Shown here one piece after another: positions 1 through 12,160 of a DNA stretch of 64,000 bases. The position numbers and the translations under genes are program-made. The DNA comes from Maribacter sp. GTDB taxonomy: Bacteria; Bacteroidota; Bacteroidia; Flavobacteriales; Flavobacteriaceae. The stretch is taken from positions 1-64,000 of the forward strand of contig DRFI01000005.1 of assembly GCA_011050675.1 (NCBI GenBank). The letters are read 5' to 3'. The notes below the pieces were generated by a model, which searched no databases, was not told the origin of the DNA, and worked only from the letters and a program-made list of their open reading frames with translations. Within the stretch, counting starts at the first letter, position 1. Every line of letters begins with the position of its first letter.

Positions 1-1503
1 ATCAATTCCAGTAAAGGTCTGATCAGCAATACCATCAAAATTGAAATCGTTGCCCTCGTTATTATCGGCAACAGTATCATTGTCACTGTCGTCGTCCAAA
101 TAATCTACATTATCAGTACCGTCAGTATTTACAGGCGTAAGTCCTTCGAAATCTCCATTATCATAAGCATTATCAAGACCATCTCCATCATCATCGAGAT
201 TGGTTGGCTCAATATACCCATCAGTTGTTTGAGCTTCAACATTATCTGGAATACCATCATTATCGGAATCAATATCTACTCTATCTGGATAGCCGTCTCC
301 ATCCGAATCTACATCCTTACTAAAAGAAACTGTTTGAGGGTCTAAAAAATTATCTAAACAAGAAAACTGAATTCCCGATTGCCTTGGTACATTAGTGGTA
401 AAATTATCTGAAGTTTGAGTTTCAATTCCAAAACGAAAAACAAAAGTATGTATCTTAACAAATTCAACAGCTACATTTACGGATGGATGTGAATTTGATA
501 TTCCATCATATTCATTCATTCCTCCATTAATTAAAAGCCCTCCTGATGTGTAATTAATACCTACATCTGTTGGATTGTCGTACGTATAACTAGCCGGAGT
601 GTCAAATCTATTAAATTCCTGATATTGTTTGTTCCCATCTACATCTATAAAATTAGCAATAAGCTCTTCAATAAATGCTATTTCATCAGTTCCAGTTTTA
701 ACCATTGAAATACGCAAATCAACAAAAGGCCTCCTAATTTCATCTGTTGTAGTAAATTGAATTTCAGGTTTAAAAAATTCAGGATCAACAGAATTCTGAT
801 CTAAAGTACTTATTTGACCATTAACAACCTTTTCGATAGTTACTAAAGCATCAAGATCATCTGTTATACTTGAGAACCTATATATTGCACCTTCACTTAA
901 AGCATCTCCAGATTCCAATGTAGGTATGTTACTGAAATTCAATTTGGGTACAACTTCACAATCAAAATCCGAACTTAACTCACTCGATTCAAGACTATCT
1001 AATATCCCATCATTATCAGAATCAAAATCTAAATAATCAGGAATACCATCACTATCGGTATCAACAGGATTAAGACCTTCCCCATTTCCAGGCGAAGACT
1101 CATAAACATCATCCAAACCATTCTTATCAATATCTATACCTGAAGGGACTATAATACTCTTAGAAGCTTGCGCCTCAATATTATCCAAAATTCCATCATT
1201 ATCAGAATCAAAATCTAAATAATCAGCAATACCATCACCATCAGTATCAGTAAAATTTGTAGTATGATCGTTATCACCATCTACGTTCTTGTCCTCTTTA
1301 GAATCTAAAATACCGTCACCATCATCATCAATATCATCCTCATCGAAAACCCCATCACCGTCAGTATCTACGGCATAGAAAACAATTAATTCAGATTCTA
1401 AATTATTAGCTGAAGAAAATGACAATGATAAAAATAAAGTTGCTAAAAGAGCTAAAGCTTTTAGCGAAAAAAAATAACGTAATATAAAAGTAGTTTTACC
1501 CAT
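1..1503 (-). CDS. Secreted thrombospondin type 3 repeat protein, 5' part (partial)
   Basis: The frame is open from an ATG at 1503 to the window edge, giving 501 residues with no stop, so the C-terminus lies outside. The first ~33 residues form a basic, hydrophobic signal peptide ending near FSSANN. Residues ~46-175 and ~396-501 are Asp-rich repeats of the DxDxDGIxD type (for example DTDGDGVFDEDD and DFDSDNDGILD), the calcium-binding signature of thrombospondin type 3 repeats. Between them lies a ~210-residue non-repetitive segment, probably a beta-sandwich, that I do not recognise. In Flavobacteriaceae such proteins are usually exported by the type IX secretion system and end in a sorting or gliding-associated domain; that end is not visible here. 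It is likely a cell-surface or secreted structural/adhesive protein. Family confidence is high; function is inferred. Confidence 0.85.
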   Translation of the reverse strand, partial: MGKTTFILRYFFSLKALALLATLFLSLSFSSANNLESELIVFYAVDTDGDGVFDEDDIDDDGDGILDSKEDKNVDGDNDHTTNFTDTDGDGIADYLDFDSDNDGILDNIEAQASKSIIVPSGIDIDKNGLDDVYESSPGNGEGLNPVDTDSDGIPDYLDFDSDNDGILDSLESSELSSDFDCEVVPKLNFSNIPTLESGDALSEGAIYRFSSITDDLDALVTIEKVVNGQISTLDQNSVDPEFFKPEIQFTTTDEIRRPFVDLRISMVKTGTDEIAFIEELIANFIDVDGNKQYQEFNRFDTPASYTYDNPTDVGINYTSGGLLINGGMNEYDGISNSHPSVNVAVEFVKIHTFVFRFGIETQTSDNFTTNVPRQSGIQFSCLDNFLDPQTVSFSKDVDSDGDGYPDRVDIDSDNDGIPDNVEAQTTDGYIEPTNLDDDGDGLDNAYDNGDFEGLTPVNTDGTDNVDYLDDDSDNDTVADNNEGNDFNFDGIADQTFTGID

Positions 1504-1887
1504 AAGTGTTAGTGTTTTACTAATCACCATGGCATAATGGTAGTATTTTTATTGTCATTTATAAGAAAGTGGGGCAATCTTATTAAATCGATGCTAAGAT
1601 ATATTATAATTGAATCAACTCAAATTCTTTTTCGATTAACCATCAAATTCATAAGACAATCGGTTAAAAAATTAGGTCAAGTACTTAATAATATTTAACA
1701 TTTGTTTTATTTACGATAATCATGGACTAAAAAATCTTTCTAGGCGAAAATCACCCTAATTTATATTAAATTATCATCAATTTAAATGAAATAAAAACAT
1801 TCAAATTAATTGACAAACTAGAACTATCATTTAGTTATCTTAAATGTTAAGAATCGAATTTGTCTTACTTTTGCACAAATTTTGTAT
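1504..1887. other. AT-rich divergent intergenic region
   Basis: This 384-base stretch separates the repeat-protein gene (-) from prfC (+). I see no convincing gene or RNA. It contains the prfC promoter box near its right end and a short inverted repeat, ACCAT/ATGGT (1524-1539), upstream of the repeat-protein start. No exact TAnnTTTG box faces the minus-strand gene. Confidence 0.5.
1866..1873 (+). promoter_or_regulatory. prfC -7 promoter box TACTTTTG
   Basis: The box matches the Bacteroidota TAnnTTTG element exactly and lies 14 nt before the prfC ATG. Transcription would start around 1878-1880, leaving a leader of about 10 nt. No clear TTTG -33 element is present at the expected distance. Confidence 0.5.
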
Positions 1888-3477
1888 ATGACCTTTAAGC
1901 AAGAAATAGAACGAAGAAGAACCTTTGGCATAATTTCTCACCCAGATGCAGGTAAAACTACATTAACTGAAAAATTATTGCTTTTTGGTGGCGCAATACA
2001 AGAAGCTGGTGCTGTTAAGAATAATAAAATAAAAAAAACAGCTACGAGTGATTTTATGGAGATTGAAAGACAAAGAGGTATTTCTGTTGCGACCTCGGTT
2101 CTTGCATTCATTTATAAGGATAAAAAAATAAATATATTAGATACCCCTGGTCACAAGGATTTCGCTGAAGATACTTTTAGGACTTTAACTGCTGTTGATA
2201 GTGTAATAGTAGTCATAGATGTGGCAAAAGGTGTGGAAGAACAAACCGTAAAACTAGTTGAAGTTTGCCGCATGCGTAAAATACCTATGTTGGTGTTTAT
2301 TAATAAATTAGACAGAGAGGGTCAAGATGCTTTTGATTTACTAGATGAATTAGAACAAAAACTAGGTCTTTCTGTAACTCCACTAAGTTTCCCAATTGGA
2401 ATGGGATATGATTTCAAAGGAATTTACAATATTTACGAAAAAAACATTAATCTATTCAGTGGTGATAGTAAAAAAAATATTGAAGAAACGATTGCTTTTG
2501 ATGATGTCACTAATCCAGAATTGGATAAAATCATCGGTAACAAAGCTGCTACTGAATTAAGGGATAATCTAGAATTGGTTTGGGGTGTTTATCCTCAGTT
2601 TAACAAAGAACTTTATTTAAAAGGTGATCAACAACCTGTATTCTTTGGTTCTGCATTAAATAATTTTGGGGTACGAGAATTACTAGATTGTTTTATCCAA
2701 ATTGCCCCTACCCCACGTTCTAAAAATGCCGAGGAGCGTTTAGTTCAAGCCAATGAAAAAGAAATGACGGGATTCGTTTTCAAAATTCATGCTAATATGG
2801 ATCCTAAGCACAGAGATCGTCTTGCTTTTATAAAAATTGTATCTGGAACCTTTGAAAGAAATAAACCCTATTTACATGTTAGACACGGAAAGAATTTAAA
2901 ATTTTCCAGTCCGAATGCCTTTTTTGCGGAGAAAAAAGAAATAGTAGATATTTCATATCCTGGAGATATTGTTGGTTTACATGATACAGGTAATTTTAAA
3001 ATTGGAGATACCCTTACAGAAGGAGAAAGCTTACATTACAAAGGCATACCTAGCTTTTCTCCTGAACACTTTAGATACATTAACAATGCAGACCCAATGA
3101 AGTCTAAACAACTTAACAAGGGTATTGACCAACTTATGGATGAAGGTGTAGCCCAGTTATTCACTTTAGAACTTAATGGCCGTAAAATAATCGGAACGGT
3201 TGGGGCATTACAGTTTGAAGTTATACAATATAGACTAGAACATGAATATGGAGCTAAATGTAGCTATGAAAACTTTAATGTATACAAGGCGTGTTGGGTT
3301 GGCACCGAAAATAGAAAAACAGATGAATTCAAAGAATTTGAACGTGTAAAGCAAAAATTCTTAGCAAAAGACAAAAAGGGACAATTGGTATTCTTAGCAG
3401 ATTCTTCCTTTTCACTACAAATGACACAGCAAAAATATCCCTCTGTAAAACTACATTTCACTTCTGAATTTGAGTAA
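1888..3477 (+). CDS. prfC: Peptide chain release factor 3 (RF3)
   Basis: This is a translational GTPase that recycles RF1 and RF2 from the ribosome after peptide release. The 529-residue protein has a G1 P-loop SHPDAGKTT near the N-terminus, the switch region RGISVATSV, the G3 motif DTPGHKDF, and G4 NKLD. The order and length match RF3 rather than EF-G (about 700 aa). I chose the ATG at 1888, which gives the conserved start MTFKQEIERRRTFGIISH; a TTG two codons upstream is in frame but implausible. It is a single-gene unit with its own promoter, and it shares a bidirectional terminator with the convergent DUF3467 gene. Confidence 0.96.
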   Translation: MTFKQEIERRRTFGIISHPDAGKTTLTEKLLLFGGAIQEAGAVKNNKIKKTATSDFMEIERQRGISVATSVLAFIYKDKKINILDTPGHKDFAEDTFRTLTAVDSVIVVIDVAKGVEEQTVKLVEVCRMRKIPMLVFINKLDREGQDAFDLLDELEQKLGLSVTPLSFPIGMGYDFKGIYNIYEKNINLFSGDSKKNIEETIAFDDVTNPELDKIIGNKAATELRDNLELVWGVYPQFNKELYLKGDQQPVFFGSALNNFGVRELLDCFIQIAPTPRSKNAEERLVQANEKEMTGFVFKIHANMDPKHRDRLAFIKIVSGTFERNKPYLHVRHGKNLKFSSPNAFFAEKKEIVDISYPGDIVGLHDTGNFKIGDTLTEGESLHYKGIPSFSPEHFRYINNADPMKSKQLNKGIDQLMDEGVAQLFTLELNGRKIIGTVGALQFEVIQYRLEHEYGAKCSYENFNVYKACWVGTENRKTDEFKEFERVKQKFLAKDKKGQLVFLADSSFSLQMTQQKYPSVKLHFTSEFE

Positions 3478-3479
3478 AA

Positions 3480-3510
3480 AAAAAAGCCCAACTTAAAAGT
3501 TGGGCTTTTT
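3480..3510. terminator. Bidirectional terminator between prfC and the DUF3467 gene
   Basis: A GC-rich hairpin (AAGCCCAACT / AGTTGGGCTT, 4-nt loop) is flanked by A-runs on the left and T-runs on the right. It can therefore end prfC transcription on the plus strand and rpoC/DUF3467 transcription on the minus strand. Confidence 0.85.
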
Positions 3511-3825
3511 TTATGCTTCGCCAGTTGGACCAAAATTAATTGGTATAGATGGTTGTTCATAATCCTTTATAGTACCATTAGCTTTTTCAAAACGTTGCAC
3601 GTTATCGTTTAGCGCTTTTAAAAATTTCTTAGCATGTTGTGGAGTTAAAATTATTCTACTCTTCACTTTTGCTTTTGGAGCACCTGGCATCATACTTATA
3701 AAATCAACTACAAATTCAGATACAGAATGATTGATAATCGCCAGGTTAGAATATATACCCTCGGCCATTTTTTCATCCAACTCAATATTAATTTGCTTTT
3801 GATTAGGATTTTTGCTGTCACTCAT
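3511..3825 (-). CDS. DUF3467 domain-containing protein
   Basis: A 104-residue soluble protein with no signal peptide or membrane segment. The core SNLAIINHSVSEFVVDFI, then GAPKAKVKSRIILTP, then a helix with HAKKFLKALNDN, matches the DUF3467 family that sits just downstream of rpoC in many Bacteroidota. Its biochemical function is unknown. It follows rpoC on the same strand after only 57 nt, which contain a perfect terminator hairpin, so its transcripts are probably read-through products of the rpoBC operon or come from an unrecognised promoter. The association with RNA polymerase genes suggests, but does not show, a role linked to transcription. Confidence 0.9.
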   Translation of the reverse strand: MSDSKNPNQKQINIELDEKMAEGIYSNLAIINHSVSEFVVDFISMMPGAPKAKVKSRIILTPQHAKKFLKALNDNVQRFEKANGTIKDYEQPSIPINFGPTGEA

Positions 3826-3839
3826 ATTTTAAATTTTAT

Positions 3840-3875
3840 AAAAAAAATAACCCTCAAATATAATTTGAGGGTTAT
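3840..3875 (-). terminator. rpoC intrinsic terminator
   Basis: A 13-bp perfect hairpin (3847-3859 with 3863-3875, 3-nt loop) is followed on the minus strand by an eight-base U-run (plus-strand A-run 3840-3847). It lies directly after the rpoC stop and just before the DUF3467 gene. Confidence 0.85.
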
Positions 3876-3882
3876 AATAATT

Positions 3883-6800
3883 TTAGAATCTTAATGCCTC
3901 TTTTCGAGCCATTATTTCATCGTATTCTTCTTTAGATCCAACGATTATACTATCGTAATCTCTCATACCCGTACCAGCCGGAATCTTATGACCTACAATA
4001 ACATTTTCTTTAAGACCTTCTAATGTATCTATCTTACCACTTACAGCAGCTTCATTCAATACTTTAGTAGTTTCTTGGAAGGATGCAGCAGAAATAAATG
4101 ATTTCGTCTGTAACGATGCTCTAGTAATACCTTGAAGTATTGGAGTTGCGGTTGCTGACACAGCATCTCTTGCTTCAACTAATTCCTTATCACCACGTCT
4201 CAATAGAGAATTCTCATCTCTTAACTCACGAGGAGTTACAATTTGACCTGGTTTTAAATTATCAGAATCACCTGATTCCATCACTACTTTCTTGCCAAAT
4301 ATTTCATCATTCTCTTTAATGAAATCATCTTTATGAATCAATTGATTCTCTAGGAAGATAGTATCACCTGGGTCTTGAATTCTTACTTTACGCATCATCT
4401 GTCTAACAACTACCTCGAAGTGCTTATCATTAATTTTCACTCCTTGTAATCTATATACTTCTTGAACCTCGTTTACCAAGTACTGTTGTACAGCAGATGG
4501 TCCTTTGATAGCCAAGATATCTTCTGGAGTAATTGAACCATCAGATAGTGGCATACCAGCTCTAACATAATCGTTCTCTTGTACTAAAATCTGATTAGAA
4601 AGTTTTACAAGATATTTCTTCACCTCACCTAATTTAGACTCAATGATGATTTCTCTATTTCCTCTTTTGATTTTACCGAAAGAAACAACACCATCAATTT
4701 CAGAAACAACAGCTGGATTAGATGGGTTTCTCGCTTCGAATAATTCAGTTACTCTAGGAAGACCTCCAGTAATATCACCTGCCTTAGCAGATTTACGTGG
4801 AATCTTAACTAAAATTTTACCTTCTTTAATCTTATCACCATCATCTACCATAATGTGCGAACCTACTGGTAGGTTGTAAGAACGTAAAGTTTCTCCTTTT
4901 GAATCTTGAATCAATAAAGTTGGAATCAACTTCTTGTTTCTAGATTCAGAAATCACTTTTTCCTGGAAACCTGTTTGCTCATCTATTTCAACTTGATAAG
5001 TTATACCTTGTTCTATATTTTCGTAAGCAATCTTACCAGGGAATTCAGATACGATAACACCGTTATATGGATCCCAAGAACAAATAACATCTCCTTTAGT
5101 AACCTTAGCACCATTTTCTACAAACAATTGTGAACCGTAAGGTATATTACTTGTACTTAAAGTAATACCAGTTTTACCATCAACAACTTTTATTTCACTT
5201 GTTCTAGAGATTACAATTTCAGCAGGCTTACCGTCTGCACCTTCTCCTGTTACTGTTCTTAAATCTTCAATCTCAGCAACACCAGAGAATCTCACCTCTA
5301 ATTTATTATCTTCAGAAATGTTACCTGCAATACCACCTACGTGGAATGTTCTCAATGTAAGTTGTGTACCTGGCTCACCAATTGATTGAGCAGCAACAAC
5401 ACCAACAGCTTCACCTCTTTGTACCATTTTATTGGTAGAAAGGTTTCTTCCGTAACATTTAGCACAAATTCCTTTTTCTGCCTCACATGTAAGTGCTGAA
5501 CGTACTTCGATTTTCTCAATCGGAGAAGCTTCAACTCTCTTCACATCAACTTCTAAAATTTGCTGACCAGCCTGAAGAATCATCTCTTCAGTCATTGGGT
5601 TATATACATCATGTAAAGAAACACGACCTAATATTCTTTCACCTAAAGTCTCAACAACCTCTTCATTTTTCTTAAGTGCCTGAACTTCTACACCTCTAAG
5701 TGTCTCACAATCCTCAGTATTAATAATAACATCTTGTGATACATCTACCAATCTTCTTGTTAAATACCCTGCATCTGCAGTTTTCAAAGCCGTATCCGCA
5801 AGTCCTTTACGTGCACCGTGAGTTGAAATAAAATATTCCAAAATAGAAAGACCTTCTTTAAAGTTAGAAAGAATCGGGTTTTCAATAATTTCACCACCAC
5901 CAGCAGTAGATTTTTTAGGCTTAGCCATTAAACCACGCATACCTGTTAACTGACGAATTTGTTCTTTAGAACCCCTTGCACCAGAATCAAGCATCATATA
6001 CACTGAGTTGAAACCTTGCTGATCCTCACGGATACGTTTCATAGCCAACTCTGTCAATTGAGCGTTAGTGGATGTCCAAACATCAATAACCTGATTATAT
6101 CTCTCGTTATTGGTAATAAGACCCATGTTATAGTTAGCCATAATACCATCAACTTGACCATTGGCCTCACCGATCATATCCATTTTTTCAGCAGGTATAA
6201 TAATATCACCTAAGCTGAATGACAATCCACCCTTAAAGGCGAAATCATACCCCATGGTCTTAATCTTATCTAAGAACGCAGCAGTAACTGGAACACTTGT
6301 AACTGCTAAAATATCACCAATGATATTTCTTAAGGCTTTCTTATTAAGAACTTGGTTAATATAACCTGCAGCCTCTGGTACGTGATTGTTAAATAATACA
6401 CGACCAACGGTAGTAGGTATAATTTTATAAACTAACTCGCCTTCTTCGTTGAAATCTTTTGCTCTAACTTTTATACCTGCATTAAGATTTACCATGCCTT
6501 CATTGAAAGCAATTTCAACCTCTTCAGCCGAGTAAAAAGTTAATCCTTCACCAATTACTGGTACTTCCGGTGTTGATTTACGCTCTTTGGTCATATAATA
6601 TAGACCCAAGACCATATCCTGTGATGGTACCGTAATAGGTGAACCATTCGCAGGGTTTAATATGTTTTGAGAAGCAAGCATTAATAACTGAGCTTCTAAA
6701 ATTGCCTCTGGTCCTAATGGTAAGTGAACCGCCATTTGATCCCCATCGAAATCTGCATTAAATGCAGTACATGCTAATGGGTGAAGACGAATCGCTTTAC

Positions 6801-8181
6801 CTTCTATTAATTTAGGTTGGAATGCTTGAATACCTAAACGGTGCAAAGTAGGAGCCCTGTTCAATAATACAGGGTGACCTTTCAATACATTTTCCAATAT
6901 ATCCCAAACTACAGGCTCTTTTTTGTCTATAATTTTCTTAGCGGACTTTACTGTTTTTACAATACCTCTTTCAATCAGTTTTCTGATAACAAATGGTTTG
7001 TACAATTCAGCTGCCATATCTTTTGGAAGCCCACATTCGAATAAATTCAATTCTGGTCCAACAACAATTACCGAACGTGCAGAATAATCAACACGCTTTC
7101 CAAGTAAGTTTTGACGGAAACGACCTTGCTTACCTTTCAAAGAATCAGAAAGAGATTTCAAAGGTCTGTTAGATTCTGTTTTTACAGCTGATGCTTTTCT
7201 CGTGTTATCGAATAAAGAATCAACAGCTTCCTGAAGCATACGTTTTTCATTACGTAAGATAACTTCTGGTGCTTTAATCTCTACTAATCTCTTAAGACGG
7301 TTATTACGGATAATAACTCTTCTATAAAGATCATTTAAATCAGATGTTGCAAAACGACCACCATCTAACGGTACTAATGGACGTAATTCTGGTGGTATAA
7401 CCGGAATTACTTTCATTATCATCCACTCTGGTTCGTTTTCTCTGTTTTCTTGAGATTCTCTTAAAGCTTCAACAACTTGTAAACGCTTTAAAGCTTCTGT
7501 TTTACGTTGCTTCGAAGTTTCTGTATTTGCTTTATGTCTAAGCTCAAAAGAAAGTTCTTTAAGGTTGATTCTACCTAACAAATCAATTAAACACTCCGCT
7601 CCCATTTTAGCTATAAACTTGTTTGGGTCAGAATCTTCTAAGTATTGATTTTCTTGTGGAATGGTATCTAAAATATTTAAATACTCTTCCTCAGTTAAGA
7701 AATCCATTTTTTGGATTTCTTCACCTTCAGGACCTTTAGCTATACCTGGTTGAATTACTACATAACGTTCGTAGTAAATAATCATATCCAATTTCTTGGA
7801 CGGCAAACCTAATAGGTAACCTATTTTGTTAGGCAAAGAACGGAAGTACCAAATATGAGCAACTGGTACTACCAAATTAATATGACCTACACGGTCTCTA
7901 CGTACTTTTTTCTCCGTTACTTCTACACCACAACGGTCACATACGATACCACGGTAACGAATACGCTTATATTTACCACAAGCACATTCATAATCCTTTA
8001 CAGGACCAAAAATACGCTCACAGAACAAACCATCACGTTCTGGTTTGTGAGTTCTATAGTTAATTGTTTCAGGCTTTAAAACTTCACCTCTAGATTCTGC
8101 CAAAATAGATTCTGGCGAAGCTAATCCTATTGAAATTTTATCGAACCTTTTTATTGGGTTATTATCTTTTATTCTAGCCAT
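3883..8181 (-). CDS. rpoC: DNA-directed RNA polymerase subunit beta'
   Basis: The catalytic largest subunit of RNA polymerase, 1432 residues, typical for Bacteroidota. Visible features are the N-terminal zinc-binding cysteines (C66, C68, C81, C84 in [20 protein letters not shown]), the absolutely conserved active-site motif NADFDGDQM around residue 472 that binds the catalytic magnesium ions, the bridge-helix/trigger-loop region ending in [16 protein letters not shown], and a second zinc cluster ([15 protein letters not shown]). It is co-transcribed with rpoB (62-nt gap) and ends in a strong terminator. Confidence 0.99.
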   Translation of the reverse strand: MARIKDNNPIKRFDKISIGLASPESILAESRGEVLKPETINYRTHKPERDGLFCERIFGPVKDYECACGKYKRIRYRGIVCDRCGVEVTEKKVRRDRVGHINLVVPVAHIWYFRSLPNKIGYLLGLPSKKLDMIIYYERYVVIQPGIAKGPEGEEIQKMDFLTEEEYLNILDTIPQENQYLEDSDPNKFIAKMGAECLIDLLGRINLKELSFELRHKANTETSKQRKTEALKRLQVVEALRESQENRENEPEWMIMKVIPVIPPELRPLVPLDGGRFATSDLNDLYRRVIIRNNRLKRLVEIKAPEVILRNEKRMLQEAVDSLFDNTRKASAVKTESNRPLKSLSDSLKGKQGRFRQNLLGKRVDYSARSVIVVGPELNLFECGLPKDMAAELYKPFVIRKLIERGIVKTVKSAKKIIDKKEPVVWDILENVLKGHPVLLNRAPTLHRLGIQAFQPKLIEGKAIRLHPLACTAFNADFDGDQMAVHLPLGPEAILEAQLLMLASQNILNPANGSPITVPSQDMVLGLYYMTKERKSTPEVPVIGEGLTFYSAEEVEIAFNEGMVNLNAGIKVRAKDFNEEGELVYKIIPTTVGRVLFNNHVPEAAGYINQVLNKKALRNIIGDILAVTSVPVTAAFLDKIKTMGYDFAFKGGLSFSLGDIIIPAEKMDMIGEANGQVDGIMANYNMGLITNNERYNQVIDVWTSTNAQLTELAMKRIREDQQGFNSVYMMLDSGARGSKEQIRQLTGMRGLMAKPKKSTAGGGEIIENPILSNFKEGLSILEYFISTHGARKGLADTALKTADAGYLTRRLVDVSQDVIINTEDCETLRGVEVQALKKNEEVVETLGERILGRVSLHDVYNPMTEEMILQAGQQILEVDVKRVEASPIEKIEVRSALTCEAEKGICAKCYGRNLSTNKMVQRGEAVGVVAAQSIGEPGTQLTLRTFHVGGIAGNISEDNKLEVRFSGVAEIEDLRTVTGEGADGKPAEIVISRTSEIKVVDGKTGITLSTSNIPYGSQLFVENGAKVTKGDVICSWDPYNGVIVSEFPGKIAYENIEQGITYQVEIDEQTGFQEKVISESRNKKLIPTLLIQDSKGETLRSYNLPVGSHIMVDDGDKIKEGKILVKIPRKSAKAGDITGGLPRVTELFEARNPSNPAVVSEIDGVVSFGKIKRGNREIIIESKLGEVKKYLVKLSNQILVQENDYVRAGMPLSDGSITPEDILAIKGPSAVQQYLVNEVQEVYRLQGVKINDKHFEVVVRQMMRKVRIQDPGDTIFLENQLIHKDDFIKENDEIFGKKVVMESGDSDNLKPGQIVTPRELRDENSLLRRGDKELVEARDAVSATATPILQGITRASLQTKSFISAASFQETTKVLNEAAVSGKIDTLEGLKENVIVGHKIPAGTGMRDYDSIIVGSKEEYDEIMARKEALRF

Positions 8182-8217
8182 AATAGCGTGCTGATAATGT
8201 TTTAATTTGTTTTACTT

Positions 8218-8248
8218 AATAGTCTTCAATATAAAATATTGAACTATT
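8218..8248 (-). other. Hairpin over the rpoB stop codon
   Basis: An imperfect inverted repeat (AATAGT plus TCAATAT on one side, ATATTGA plus ACTATT on the other, 3-nt loop) includes the rpoB stop codon and opens the rpoB-rpoC spacer. It has no U-run, so it is more likely an RNA-stability or processing structure than a terminator. Confidence 0.35.
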
Positions 8249-11200
8249 CCTCAAGCCTAATATCCAAACCTAATCCCTTAAGTTCGTGCATTAAAACGTT
8301 GAAAGATTCTGGTAAACCAGGTTCTGGCATTGTTTCACCTTTAACAATTGATTCATAGGTTTTAGCTCTTCCGATAACATCATCAGACTTAACCGTTAAA
8401 ATCTCACGTAAAGTTGCCGATGCACCATATGCTTCAAGTGCCCATACTTCCATCTCACCAAATCTTTGACCACCAAATTGAGCTTTACCACCCAAAGGTT
8501 GTTGTGTAATTAATGAATATGGTCCTATAGAACGTGCATGCATTTTATCATCTACCATGTGTCCAAGTTTCAACATATAAATCACACCTACAGTTGCAGG
8601 TTGATCAAAACGCTGACCAGTTCCACCATCATATAAGTACGTGTGTCCAAATCTTGGAATACCTGCTTCGTCAGTGTAAGCATTAATTTGATCTAATGTA
8701 GCACCATCAAAAATTGGAGTTGCATACTTTCTACCAAGTTTAAGACCCGCCCAACCTAATACGGTTTCGTAAATCTGACCAATGTTCATACGCGATGGTA
8801 CACCCAATGGGTTAAGTACAATATCAACAGGAGTTCCATCTTCTAAGAACGGCATATCTTCATGACGTACAATTCTAGATACAATACCTTTGTTACCGTG
8901 TCTACCCGCCATTTTATCACCAACTTTAAGCTTACGCTTCTTAGCAATATAAACTTTAGCTAGTTTCATAATACCTGCAGGTAACTCATCACCTACAGAA
9001 ATTGTAAACTTATCTCTTCTCAAGTTTCCTTGTAAATCGTTAAGTTTAATCTTATAGTTATGAAGTAAATCAGCAACCAATCCATTAGTATCATTATCCG
9101 TTGTCCAGCTTCCACCAACTAAGTGAGCAAAATCATCAACAGAATTCAACATTTTCATAGTATACTTTTTACCCTTAGGTAAAACTTCTTCTCCTAAATC
9201 ATTAAGCACACCTTGCGAAGTTTTACCATTAACTATAGTAAATAATTTCTCAACAAGTACATCCTTTAATTCTTGGAATTTTACTTCGTATTCCAATTCA
9301 AGCTTAGAAAGCTCTTCTTTATCTTCAGAACGTTTTCTCTTATCCTTTACAGATCTAGAGAATAATTTCTTTTCAATAACAACACCCCTTAAAGAAGGTG
9401 AAGCTTTTAAAGATGCATCTTTTACATCACCTGCTTTGTCACCAAAAATGGCACGTAATAATTTTTCTTCAGGCGTAGGATCAGACTCACCTTTAGGTGT
9501 AATTTTACCAATTAGAATGTCACCAGGCTTAACCTCGGCACCAATTCTAATCATACCATTTTCATCAAGGTCTTTTGTAGCCTCTTCCGAAACGTTAGGT
9601 ATATCATGCGTAAGCTCTTCAGCTCCCAATTTGGTATCTCTTACTTCTAAAGAATATTCATCAACATGAATAGATGTAAATATATCCTCACGAACAACTT
9701 TTTCAGAAATTACAATCGCATCCTCAAAGTTGTATCCTTTCCATGGCATAAATGCCACTACAAGGTTTCTACCTAGTGCTAATTCTCCTTTTTCAGTTGC
9801 ATACCCTTCACAAAGAACTTGTCCTTTCTTAACTCTATCACCTTTTTGAACAATTGGCTTTAGGTTAATATTCGTCCCTTGGTTTGTTTTTCTAAACTTA
9901 ACCAAGAAGTATGTCTTACTATCGTCCTCGAAGCTAATTAATCTCTCCTCATCAGTTCTATCATATTTGATAGTTACTTTTTGAGCATCTACATACTCAA
10001 TAACCCCATCTCCTTCAGCATTTATCAATACTCTAGAATCAGAAGCTACTTGACGCTCTAAACCTGTTCCTACAATCGGAGATTGTGGTTTCAATAAAGG
10101 AACTGCTTGACGCATCATGTTAGATCCCATCAAAGCTCTGTTCGCATCATCATGTTCCAAGAATGGAATTAAAGATGCAGAAATAGATGCAATTTGATTA
10201 GGTGCAACATCCGTATATTGAATTTCTGATGGATCTACAACAGGGAAATCTCCTTCTTCTCTTGCAATAACCTTTTCAGCATCAATAGTACCATCTTCCT
10301 TCATTGGAATGTTCGCTTGCGCAATTTTCATCCCTTCCTCTTCTTCAGCACTTAAATATGTAAAATTCTTATAATCAACAACAGAATTAGTAACCTTTCT
10401 ATAAGGTGTCTCCAAGAACCCCATTGGGTTTACTTTCGCAAACACAGATAATGAAGATATCAAACCAATGTTTGGACCTTCTGGAGTTTCAATAGGACAT
10501 AAACGACCATAGTGCGTATAGTGAACATCACGTACTTCGAAACCAGCACGTTCTCTAGATAAACCACCTGGTCCTAATGCTGACAATCTTCTTTTGTGCG
10601 TAATTTCAGCTAATGGATTCGTTTGATCCATAAACTGAGATAACTGATTTGTTCCAAAGAAAGAATTTATAACAGAAGACAATGTCTTCGCATTAATTAA
10701 ATCTATAGGTGTAAATACTTCGTTATCACGAACATTCATACGCTCACGTATTGTTCTTGCCATACGAGCAAGACCAACACCAAACTGAGATGATAACTGT
10801 TCACCTACTGTTCTAACACGACGGTTAGATAAGTGATCAATATCATCAATCTCTGCTTTTGAGTTAATTAACTCAATTAAATATTTTATTATAGTAATGA
10901 TATCTATTTTGGTCAAGACTTGCTTGTCCATTCCAATATCCAACTGTAATTTCTTATTCATTCTATAACGACCAACTTCACCTAAGTTATAACGTTGATC
11001 AGAAAAGAATAATTTATCAATAATACCACGTGCTGTTTCCTCATCTGGCGGCTCAGCATTACGTAATTGACGATAGATGTGTTCAACTGCTTCCTTTTCG
11101 GAGTTCGTTGGATCTTTCTGTAATGTATTATGAATAATTGCGTAATCAGATTGCGCATTATTTTCTTTATGCAAAAGAACAGTCTTTACATCAGCATCTA

Positions 11201-12053
11201 TAATTTCAGTAATATGATCTTTTTCAAGAATAGTATCTCTATCTAAAACAATCTCATTACGTTCTATTGATACAACTTCACCAGTATCCTCATCAACAAA
11301 ATCCTCATGCCAAGTGTTCAATACTCTTGCAGCTAATTTACGCCCAAGAACTTTTTTTAATCCGGCATTAGAAACCTTCACTTCTTCAGAAAGATCGAAA
11401 ATCTCTAAAATATCCTTATCACGCTCAAAACCAATAGCTCTGAATAAAGTTGTAACCGGTAATTTTTTCTTTCTATCGATATAAGCATACATAACGCCAT
11501 TAATATCGGTAGCAAATTCTATCCAAGAACCTTTAAAAGGAATTACCCTAGCAGAATATAATTTTGTTCCGTTTGCATGGAAAGACTGACCAAAGAAAAC
11601 CCCTGGAGATCTATGCAACTGAGAAACCACAACTCTCTCTGCACCATTGATCACAAAAGTACCACTCGGAGTCATATATGGTATTGTACCTAAATACACA
11701 TCCTGTACAATCGTTTCAAAATCTTCATGTTCTGGATCAGTACAATATAATTTTAAACGCGCTTTTAAAGGAACGCTATAGGTAAGACCACGTTCGATAC
11801 ATTCTTGTATTGAATATCTTGGTGGATCTATAAAATAATCAAGGAATTCCAATACGAACTGATTTCTTGTATCAGTAATCGGGAAATTTTCCATGAAGGT
11901 GTTATAAAGACCTTCATTACCTCTTTCATCTGATTTAGTCTCTAGTTGAAAAAAGTCTTGGAAAGATTTAATCTGAATATCTAAGAAATCCGGGTAATCC
12001 GGTGTGTTTCTTGCGGAAGCGAAGCTTATTCTTTCAGTATTATTTGTGAACAT
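8244..12053 (-). CDS. rpoB: DNA-directed RNA polymerase subunit beta
   Basis: The second-largest RNA polymerase subunit, 1269 residues. Conserved segments include the rifampicin-pocket region ([17 protein letters not shown], then [14 protein letters not shown]), the [18 protein letters not shown] stretch written here as [16 protein letters not shown], and the C-terminal [10 protein letters not shown] and [18 protein letters not shown] motifs. The rifampicin-cluster residues look wild type (Q, D, H and S at the usual places). It sits between rplL and rpoC; a 132-nt spacer with a stem-loop precedes it. Confidence 0.99.
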   Translation of the reverse strand: MFTNNTERISFASARNTPDYPDFLDIQIKSFQDFFQLETKSDERGNEGLYNTFMENFPITDTRNQFVLEFLDYFIDPPRYSIQECIERGLTYSVPLKARLKLYCTDPEHEDFETIVQDVYLGTIPYMTPSGTFVINGAERVVVSQLHRSPGVFFGQSFHANGTKLYSARVIPFKGSWIEFATDINGVMYAYIDRKKKLPVTTLFRAIGFERDKDILEIFDLSEEVKVSNAGLKKVLGRKLAARVLNTWHEDFVDEDTGEVVSIERNEIVLDRDTILEKDHITEIIDADVKTVLLHKENNAQSDYAIIHNTLQKDPTNSEKEAVEHIYRQLRNAEPPDEETARGIIDKLFFSDQRYNLGEVGRYRMNKKLQLDIGMDKQVLTKIDIITIIKYLIELINSKAEIDDIDHLSNRRVRTVGEQLSSQFGVGLARMARTIRERMNVRDNEVFTPIDLINAKTLSSVINSFFGTNQLSQFMDQTNPLAEITHKRRLSALGPGGLSRERAGFEVRDVHYTHYGRLCPIETPEGPNIGLISSLSVFAKVNPMGFLETPYRKVTNSVVDYKNFTYLSAEEEEGMKIAQANIPMKEDGTIDAEKVIAREEGDFPVVDPSEIQYTDVAPNQIASISASLIPFLEHDDANRALMGSNMMRQAVPLLKPQSPIVGTGLERQVASDSRVLINAEGDGVIEYVDAQKVTIKYDRTDEERLISFEDDSKTYFLVKFRKTNQGTNINLKPIVQKGDRVKKGQVLCEGYATEKGELALGRNLVVAFMPWKGYNFEDAIVISEKVVREDIFTSIHVDEYSLEVRDTKLGAEELTHDIPNVSEEATKDLDENGMIRIGAEVKPGDILIGKITPKGESDPTPEEKLLRAIFGDKAGDVKDASLKASPSLRGVVIEKKLFSRSVKDKRKRSEDKEELSKLELEYEVKFQELKDVLVEKLFTIVNGKTSQGVLNDLGEEVLPKGKKYTMKMLNSVDDFAHLVGGSWTTDNDTNGLVADLLHNYKIKLNDLQGNLRRDKFTISVGDELPAGIMKLAKVYIAKKRKLKVGDKMAGRHGNKGIVSRIVRHEDMPFLEDGTPVDIVLNPLGVPSRMNIGQIYETVLGWAGLKLGRKYATPIFDGATLDQINAYTDEAGIPRFGHTYLYDGGTGQRFDQPATVGVIYMLKLGHMVDDKMHARSIGPYSLITQQPLGGKAQFGGQRFGEMEVWALEAYGASATLREILTVKSDDVIGRAKTYESIVKGETMPEPGLPESFNVLMHELKGLGLDIRLEE

Positions 12054-12127
12054 CTACGGACAGTGTTTTGATCGTGAGTACTAAATGAGTAGTATACCTC
12101 TTAATATACCTAAATCTATAAAATGGC

Positions 12128-12160
12128 TTAGGTCTAACCGCCAAAAGCGAAAAGACCTAA
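12128..12160 (-). other. rplL-rpoB intercistronic stem-loop
   Basis: An 8-bp outer stem (TTAGGTCT/AGACCTAA) is followed by an inner CGC/GCG stem, in the 132-nt spacer between rplL and rpoB. It has no U-run. In E. coli the same gap carries an attenuator and an RNase III site that set the ratio of ribosomal proteins to polymerase; a similar role here is an inference from position. Confidence 0.5.

Noticed and set aside
1882..1887. TTG start for prfC
   Set aside because: The ATG two codons later gives the conserved N-terminus and fits the promoter position.
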